This document shows, one piece after another, positions 6,396 to 10,354 of a stretch of DNA of 10,354 nucleotides; within the stretch, counting starts at the first letter, position 1, and each line of letters begins with the position of its first letter. The notes below the pieces were generated by a model. It made no database searches. It saw only the letters and a list, made by a program, of their open reading frames with translations, and was not told the DNA's origin. The DNA is from Xanthomonas translucens pv. translucens DSM 18974 (GTDB taxonomy: Bacteria > Pseudomonadota > Gammaproteobacteria > Xanthomonadales > Xanthomonadaceae): contig NZ_CAPJ01000075.1 in NCBI RefSeq assembly GCF_000331775.1, positions 1 to 10,354 on the forward strand. The letters are read 5' to 3'. Position numbers and translations under genes: made by a program.

Positions 6396-7586
6396 ATGTA
6401 CTCACGCCTCCTGATCCGTCTGGCTGCTCCGCTCGCCCTGACGCTGCTGTTCCCCATCGCCGCCGGTTTCGATTGGCCGGCCCCGGTCCGTTGGGCCATC
6501 CTTACCACCATGACGCTGAGTTGGCTGGGCTTCGCCGCCTGGACAGCCTATAGCCAGAGCCGGCGTTCGCCGGAGCAGTCCAAGATCATGCGCGAGCAGG
6601 ATCAGCTGCTGTCCGAGCTGCGCAACTTCGTCGGCAACGAGATCGAAGGCTCGCGCAGCGAGATCGAACGGGCCCGCGAACTGATCCGCCAGGCGGTCAG
6701 CGGCCTGGGTGGCAGCTTCGAGGCGATGAACCGCAAGTCGCGGCAGCAGAACGTCGCGCTGGCGCGGATCGTGGATCGCGCCGGCGACGACGGCGGTGCC
6801 GGGGTCGACGTGGCCCGCTTCGCCCAGCATGCCAGCCAGCGCATGGAGCAACTGGTCGAGGCGCTGGAACAGGTCAGCGGCCAGAGCAGCGCCACGGTGC
6901 ACTACATCGACGACATGTCGCAGCACCTGGACGGCATCTTCGCTCTGCTGGAGGACGTCAAGTCGATCGCCGACCAGACCAATCTGCTGGCGTTGAACGC
7001 GGCGATCGAAGCGGCGCGTGCCGGCGAGGCGGGCCGCGGCTTCGCGGTGGTCGCCGACGAGGTGCGCAACCTGTCCGAGCGCTCGACCACCTTCAACGAG
7101 CAGATCCGCAAGCTGGCGCACAGTTCCAAGGATGCCATCGCCAAGGTCCGCGAGACGGTGTCGCACATGGCTTCGCGCGACATGGACCGCTCCCGCGAGG
7201 CGCGCGCCGAGGCCGCGTCGATGCTGGACAACGTGGCGGCGATCAACAACTCGCTGGGCGAAGGCATGCGCGAGATCTCCGAGTGCGGCCGCGCCATCGA
7301 CAGCAGCGTCGCCGAAGCGGTGCGCGCCCTGCAGTTCGAGGACATCGCCACCCAGGCCCTGGGCGGCGTGCACACCCACCTCGACCGCCTGACCGCGATC
7401 AACCGCGAGGCCGTGGGCCTGCAGGAACTGCTGCATCGCAATGGCGGCGTGTTCGACAACGAACTGGTCGAAGCCCTGCAGCGCGTCGGCACCCGCCTGC
7501 GCGAGATGCGCGTGGAGTGGGAGCGTCCGCCGCACAAGGCGGTAGCGCAGCAGAGCATGGGCGCCGGCACCGTCGAACTGTTCTGA
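6396..7586 (+). CDS. Membrane-anchored methyl-accepting chemotaxis-like protein without a periplasmic sensor
   Basis: The protein has 396 residues. Two hydrophobic segments (about 5-24 and 33-52) are joined by roughly eight residues, so there is no room for a ligand domain, and no HAMP domain is recognised. Residues 55-126 look like coiled coil, followed by a Gly/Asp-rich break (GDDGGAGVD, 130-138). The receptor signalling tip is intact: [20 protein letters not shown] (191-210) then [18 protein letters not shown] (213-230), the part that binds CheA and CheW. The long C-terminal helix includes [10 protein letters not shown] (311-320), which resembles the CheZ active-site motif. The C-terminus is [10 protein letters not shown] rather than a CheR-binding NWETF-like tail. 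ATG 6396 is preferred to GTG 6375 because the FliA promoter would start transcription at about 6374. It probably modulates a chemosensory array from the cytoplasmic side or senses membrane or internal state. Confidence 0.9.
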   Translation: MYSRLLIRLAAPLALTLLFPIAAGFDWPAPVRWAILTTMTLSWLGFAAWTAYSQSRRSPEQSKIMREQDQLLSELRNFVGNEIEGSRSEIERARELIRQAVSGLGGSFEAMNRKSRQQNVALARIVDRAGDDGGAGVDVARFAQHASQRMEQLVEALEQVSGQSSATVHYIDDMSQHLDGIFALLEDVKSIADQTNLLALNAAIEAARAGEAGRGFAVVADEVRNLSERSTTFNEQIRKLAHSSKDAIAKVRETVSHMASRDMDRSREARAEAASMLDNVAAINNSLGEGMREISECGRAIDSSVAEAVRALQFEDIATQALGGVHTHLDRLTAINREAVGLQELLHRNGGVFDNELVEALQRVGTRLREMRVEWERPPHKAVAQQSMGAGTVELF

Positions 7587-7618
7587 TCGACGCGCGTGCA
7601 CCCTGCTGCATCATGAAG

Positions 7619-7657
7619 CGACCCGTCCCCGGCCCCGGCCGGGGCTTGTCGTTGTTG
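7619..7657 (+). terminator. Intrinsic terminator downstream of the chemotaxis-like gene
   Basis: CCCCGGCC (7627-7634) pairs with GGCCGGGG (7637-7644). CGAC (7619-7622) and GTCG (7648-7651) can extend the stem across a small internal loop. The tail TTGTCGTTGTTG (7646-7657) is T-rich rather than a pure T run. It lies 32 bases after the stop codon at 7586. Confidence 0.7.
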
Positions 7658-7713
7658 CCCTTCCCCGTTTGGCCGAGTCGATGCCCTTTCAGTCCCTGTC
7701 CCGAGTAGAGGCC

Positions 7714-8031
7714 ATGTCCTGCGACGACCTGACCTCCGCGCACGAAACTCCACCCGCTCCCCTGCTCCCGGCTGCCGGCCTTGCCGCCAACGGCAGGCCG
7801 GTTGCGGCACGGCGTCAGCCGGGCAGCGCGCTGCGGCAGCTGGAAATGTGCGCGCAGGACGAGTTGCGGCAGATGCTCGGCGGGCGTGGGCACACGGCGC
7901 AGCGCGGCAGCATCGCCGACCTGGTCTGGGCCGGCCTGGCCTGGGACATGGGCTTGAACGGGGCCGCCATCGCCGCGGCCGGTACGCTGGCGCCGCTGCC
8001 CGGCTATGCGGCGCTCGCCGATCACGATTGA
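7714..8031 (+). CDS. Small protein of unknown function
   Basis: The gene encodes 105 residues from ATG 7714; ATG 7681 in the same frame would give 116. AGAGG lies just before 7714 but at a short distance (two bases), so the start is uncertain. The first 40 residues are rich in Pro and Ala and look disordered. The rest, about LRQLEMCAQDELRQML ... GSIADLVWAGLAWDMGLNGAAIAAAG, could form two or three helices, the last one hydrophobic but short. No signal peptide and no known motif are seen. Its base composition and codon use resemble those of its neighbours. It follows the terminator of the chemotaxis-like gene, so it should have its own promoter, but none stands out. A spurious frame is not excluded. 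Confidence 0.55.
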   Translation: MSCDDLTSAHETPPAPLLPAAGLAANGRPVAARRQPGSALRQLEMCAQDELRQMLGGRGHTAQRGSIADLVWAGLAWDMGLNGAAIAAAGTLAPLPGYAALADHD

Positions 8032-8071
8032 ACCGCTCTGTGCGGTCGCAGTTCCGAGCGCCGCCAAGCCC

Positions 8072-8135
8072 TGTAGGCTTCAGCCGCGACCGGAACTTTC
8101 CGAAGGTGCCTGTCGCGGCTGAAGCCCCTCCTACA
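8072..8135. repeat. REP-like inverted pair 1 (GTAG-headed palindromes)
   Basis: The left copy (8072-8090) starts TGTAGG and ends TTCAGCCGCGAC but lacks five bases (AGCGG) found in the other copies. The right copy (8112-8135) is a full 24-base unit in the opposite orientation, with one base different from pair 2's left copy. A 21-base spacer separates them. The full copies carry a small internal hairpin around TC (GGCT/AGCC). GTAG-headed repeats of this kind are REP elements mobilised by RAYT transposases in Xanthomonas and Stenotrophomonas. Confidence 0.85.
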
Positions 8136-8164
8136 ACCGCCTGCGGATAGCCTGCTGGGTGCAC

Positions 8165-8232
8165 TGTAGGAGCGGCTTCAGCCGCGACAGGCTCTACGGG
8201 TAGAACCGGTCGCGGCTGAAGCCGCTGCTACA
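8165..8232. repeat. REP-like inverted pair 2 (GTAG-headed palindromes)
   Basis: The left copy (8165-8188) is a full 24-base unit beginning TGTAGGAGCGG and ending CAGCCGCGAC. The right copy (8209-8232) is its reverse complement except for one base. The 20-base spacer contains TCTA...TAGA, which extends the symmetry inward, so the whole can fold into a long cruciform or hairpin. It ends 29 bases after the stop codon of the leftward ABC operon and may end or protect that mRNA. Confidence 0.88.
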
Positions 8233-8261
8233 GAGGCGCCGTTACCGACCATCGACGAAGC

Positions 8262-9581
8262 CTAGCTGGGATTCTCCAGCGAGAACAGGTCGGCCTGCTT
8301 GTCGTAGGCGAAATACTCGGCGTAGCGCGCCCAGCTGATCACCGCCTGCACGGTTTCGGCCGCATAGTCCTCGGACATGTGGTCTTCCAGCTCGTCGCGG
8401 AAACGCCGCGCCGGTGCGTGGTGGGTCGGGCGTTCGTCAAGCACGCGGCGGATATGCGCGGCCAGCGGCACGTAGGTGGCCAGGTGCTGGGCGAACATCT
8501 GCTTGCGCGCATCGGTGCCGAGTTCGGCGAAACGCTGCCCGGCCGGGGTCAGCTGCAGGTCGCCCTGCTCGAACACCGCCAAGCGCAGCAGTTGCAGGGT
8601 CTCGGCGATCGGAAACAATTCGTCCACTTCCAGCTGCAGGCTGGCGGCCAGCGGCGGCAGGTCGGCGCGGCCATGGTAGGGCTCGGCCGCCACCGCCTCG
8701 ACCAGGCCAGCCAGCAGGTTGCTCGACACCCGCGGCAGCACCATCGCGATGCCGCTGCCGGGGAACACGCCTTCGCGCGCCTGCGGCCGCTGCGGGCTGG
8801 CGGTCATGCGCGCGTAGATGTCGTCGACCAGGGCGCGGAACGCCGGCGCCAGGCGGTTGCGCGGCTGCGGCAGGGTGACCTGGATCTCGCCGATCACCCG
8901 CCCCGGGTTGGCGCCGAAGATCACGATGCGGTCGCACATCAGCACCGCTTCCTCGATGTTGTGGGTGACCATCAGGATCGATTCGATCGGCATGCGCCCT
9001 TCCGACCACAGGTCGAGCAGGTCGGTGCGCAGGGTCTCGGCGGTCAGCACGTCCAGCGCCGAGAACGGCTCGTCCATCAGCAGCAGTTTTGGCCGCACCA
9101 CCAGCGCGCGGGCCAGGCCGACGCGCTGGCGCATGCCGCCGGACAGCTCCTTCGGATAGGCGCCCTCGTAACCGTCCAGGCCGATCAGGTCGATCGCCGC
9201 CAGCGCGCGCCGACGGCGCTCGTCGGCGGCCACGCCGCGCGCCTCCAGGCCGACCTCCACGTTCTGCAGCACGGTCAGCCACGGGAACAGCGCGAAGCTC
9301 TGGAACACCATCGCGATACCGTCGATCGCCTGGGTCGGGGTGGCGTCGCGGAACACGATGCTGCCGGCGCTGGGCTGCAGCAGCCCGGCGATGGCACGCA
9401 GCAGCGTGGACTTGCCGGAGCCGGAGCGTCCGAGCAGGCCGACGATCTGGCCCGAATGCAGGGTCAGGTCGACGTCGTCCAGCACCACCAGCGGCGTCGC
9501 CCCGCCCTTGTCGTAGCTCTTGCGCACGCCGTGCACGCGGACCAGCGGGGCGCGCTCGGGCGCGCTTGCGGAAAAGGTCAT
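8262..9581 (-). CDS. ABC transporter ATP-binding protein with extra C-terminal (AAA-associated) domain
   Basis: The protein has 439 residues. Residues 10-260 form an ABC ATPase of the nitrate/sulfonate/taurine class: Walker A GRSGSGKST (51-59), Q-loop Q94, signature LSGGM (146-150), Walker B LLLMDE (166-171), D-loop SALD (174-177), switch H207. Residues from about 280 to 430 form a second domain, RVSSNLLAGLVEAVA ... LFPIAETLQLLRLAVFEQGDLQLTPAGQRFAE, which matches my memory of the AAA-associated C-terminal domain; its winged-helix look suggests regulation. The ATG at 9579-9581 has GGAG nine bases upstream and lies 20 bases after the permease stop, so the two are co-transcribed. The frame stays open upstream only as an out-of-frame shadow of the permease. 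The enzyme powers import at the inner membrane; the substrate cannot be told from sequence. Confidence 0.93.
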   Translation of the reverse strand: MTFSASAPERAPLVRVHGVRKSYDKGGATPLVVLDDVDLTLHSGQIVGLLGRSGSGKSTLLRAIAGLLQPSAGSIVFRDATPTQAIDGIAMVFQSFALFPWLTVLQNVEVGLEARGVAADERRRRALAAIDLIGLDGYEGAYPKELSGGMRQRVGLARALVVRPKLLLMDEPFSALDVLTAETLRTDLLDLWSEGRMPIESILMVTHNIEEAVLMCDRIVIFGANPGRVIGEIQVTLPQPRNRLAPAFRALVDDIYARMTASPQRPQAREGVFPGSGIAMVLPRVSSNLLAGLVEAVAAEPYHGRADLPPLAASLQLEVDELFPIAETLQLLRLAVFEQGDLQLTPAGQRFAELGTDARKQMFAQHLATYVPLAAHIRRVLDERPTHHAPARRFRDELEDHMSEDYAAETVQAVISWARYAEYFAYDKQADLFSLENPS

Positions 9582-9601
9582 GGTCGGGTTCTCCAAGGGG
9601 A

Positions 9602-10354
9602 TCAGTCGAAGCGCAGGCGGCGTTCGGCGAAGGCGTACAGGCGCCGCCACACCGCACGGTTGAAGACGGTCACGAACAGCGACATCACCGCCACCCCGAG
9701 CAGCACCCGCGCGCCGTCGCCGGCGGCAGTGGCGCGGGCGATGTAGGAGCCCAGCCCGTAGGCCTGCACCTGGGTATCGCCCCAGCTGGCGAGTTCGGCG
9801 ACGATGCTGGCGTTCCAGGAGCCGCCGGAGGCGGTCAGCGCGCCGGTGATGTAGTACGGGAAGATGCCCGGCAGGATCACCCGCCGCCACCAGGTCCACG
9901 AGCGCAGCTGGTAGACCGTGGCCGCCTCGCGCAGGTCGGTGGGAAACGCGCTGGCGCCGGCGATCACGTTGAACAGGATGTACCACTGCGTGCCCAGGAT
10001 CATCAGCGGCGACAGCCAGATGTTCGGATTGGCGCCGGTGGCGACGATCGCCAGCACCGCGAACGGGAACAGCACGTTGGCCGGGAACGCGGCCAGGAAC
10101 TGCGCCAGCGGCTGCACTCGCTGCGCCACCTTCGGACGCAGCCCGATCCACACCCCGATCGGCACCCACACCACGCTGGCCAGCGCGATCAGCACCACCA
10201 CCCGCAGCAACGTGGCCAGGCCGCCGCCGAACGCTTCGGCCAGATCATGCAGGCGCAGGTGCAGGCGGCCGTAGTCGAATGCGAACCAGGCCGCGGCCAG
10301 CGCCGCGACCGCCAGCGCTGCGCTCCACAGCCGCTCGCCCCATAGATTGGCGGC
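9602..10354 (-). CDS. ABC transporter permease, C-terminal part (5' end outside window)
   Basis: The frame is open from the right edge to TGA (9602-9604) and gives 250 residues. It has about six hydrophobic segments (near residues 10-25, 48-72, 86-106, 112-134, 163-178 and 215-232 of the visible part), the pattern of a binding-protein-dependent permease domain. The EAA loop REAATVYQLRSWTWWRRVILPG starts near residue 142; it couples to the ATPase and keeps EAA and I-LP although the usual Gly is replaced. A hydrophobic helix lies before this domain at the edge, and homologous permeases that pair with AAA-associated ATPases are often two fused permease domains, so the missing part may be another such domain (inference). 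It sits 20 bases upstream of the ATPase gene in one operon. The closest classes are SsuC, TauC and NrtB. Confidence 0.88.
   Translation of the reverse strand, partial: AANLWGERLWSAALAVAALAAAWFAFDYGRLHLRLHDLAEAFGGGLATLLRVVVLIALASVVWVPIGVWIGLRPKVAQRVQPLAQFLAAFPANVLFPFAVLAIVATGANPNIWLSPLMILGTQWYILFNVIAGASAFPTDLREAATVYQLRSWTWWRRVILPGIFPYYITGALTASGGSWNASIVAELASWGDTQVQAYGLGSYIARATAAGDGARVLLGVAVMSLFVTVFNRAVWRRLYAFAERRLRFD

Noticed and set aside
6402..7601. 399-codon frame antisense to the chemotaxis-like gene
   Set aside because: Same codon-bias mirror effect; the receptor frame has clear motifs and a promoter on the plus strand.
8032..8046. Small hairpin ACCGC/GCGGT after the 105-residue gene
   Set aside because: Five-pair stem without a T run; could be chance.
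8072..8232. CRISPR array
   Set aside because: Only four copies in alternating orientation with internal palindromes and short spacers; that is REP architecture, with no cas genes.
8379..9746. 455-codon plus-strand frame opposite the ABC ATPase
   Set aside because: Mirror of the ATPase gene; no recognisable motif, and the ATPase frame has all ABC motifs.
9582..10169. N-terminal extension of the ABC ATPase frame up to 10169
   Set aside because: The added part is an out-of-frame shadow of the permease; the ATG at 9581 has a ribosome-binding site and gives a normal ABC start.

Overview
The window is a GC-rich chromosomal segment of a gammaproteobacterium, most likely a Xanthomonadaceae (Xanthomonas or a close relative). 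Three things point there: the aat-infA/clpA-clpS block and the nudJ-mnmA-hflD block are laid out as in gammaproteobacteria generally; the ClpS, IF-1 and HflD sequences look xanthomonad; and the only repeats are GTAG-headed REP palindromes of the kind common in Xanthomonas and Stenotrophomonas. It is largely a housekeeping region with some less characterised genes on the right. No phage, plasmid, CRISPR, toxin-antitoxin or insertion-sequence genes were seen.

Left part (2-3464): the 3' end of aat and complete infA read rightward. They converge on clpS-clpA, which read leftward. A perfect 11-bp hairpin flanked by A and T runs lies between infA and clpA and can terminate both strands. Aat tags proteins with Leu/Phe, ClpS recognises such N-termini, and ClpA unfolds the substrate for ClpP, so most of a bacterial N-degron pathway is encoded here, next to translation factor IF-1. 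clpS has a perfect TATAAT placed so that its mRNA should start at, or within a base or two of, the ATG.

Middle part (3540-6260): a tightly packed rightward operon holds an exported protein of unknown function, a NudJ-type Nudix hydrolase, the tRNA 2-thiouridylase MnmA and HflD. Adjacent genes overlap by 1, 4 and 4 bases. nudJ-mnmA-hflD is the same order as in Escherichia coli; the exported protein at the front is an extra.

Right part (6341-10354): a receptor-like chemotaxis protein has almost no periplasmic portion. It sits behind a near-consensus sigma-28 (FliA) promoter and ends in a strong hairpin terminator. A 105-residue protein of unknown function follows. Two inverted pairs of REP-like palindromes then fill the space before a leftward ABC transporter operon, which consists of an ATPase of the nitrate/sulfonate/taurine class with an extra C-terminal domain and a permease running off the right edge. 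No substrate-binding protein is visible.

The most interesting items are the sensor-less receptor with a CheZ-like D-x3-Q motif, the probable leaderless clpS mRNA, the paired REP elements, and the ABC transporter of unknown substrate. No clearly new multi-gene system was found. All calls come from reading the sequence and remembered family features; nothing was searched or computed against a database.
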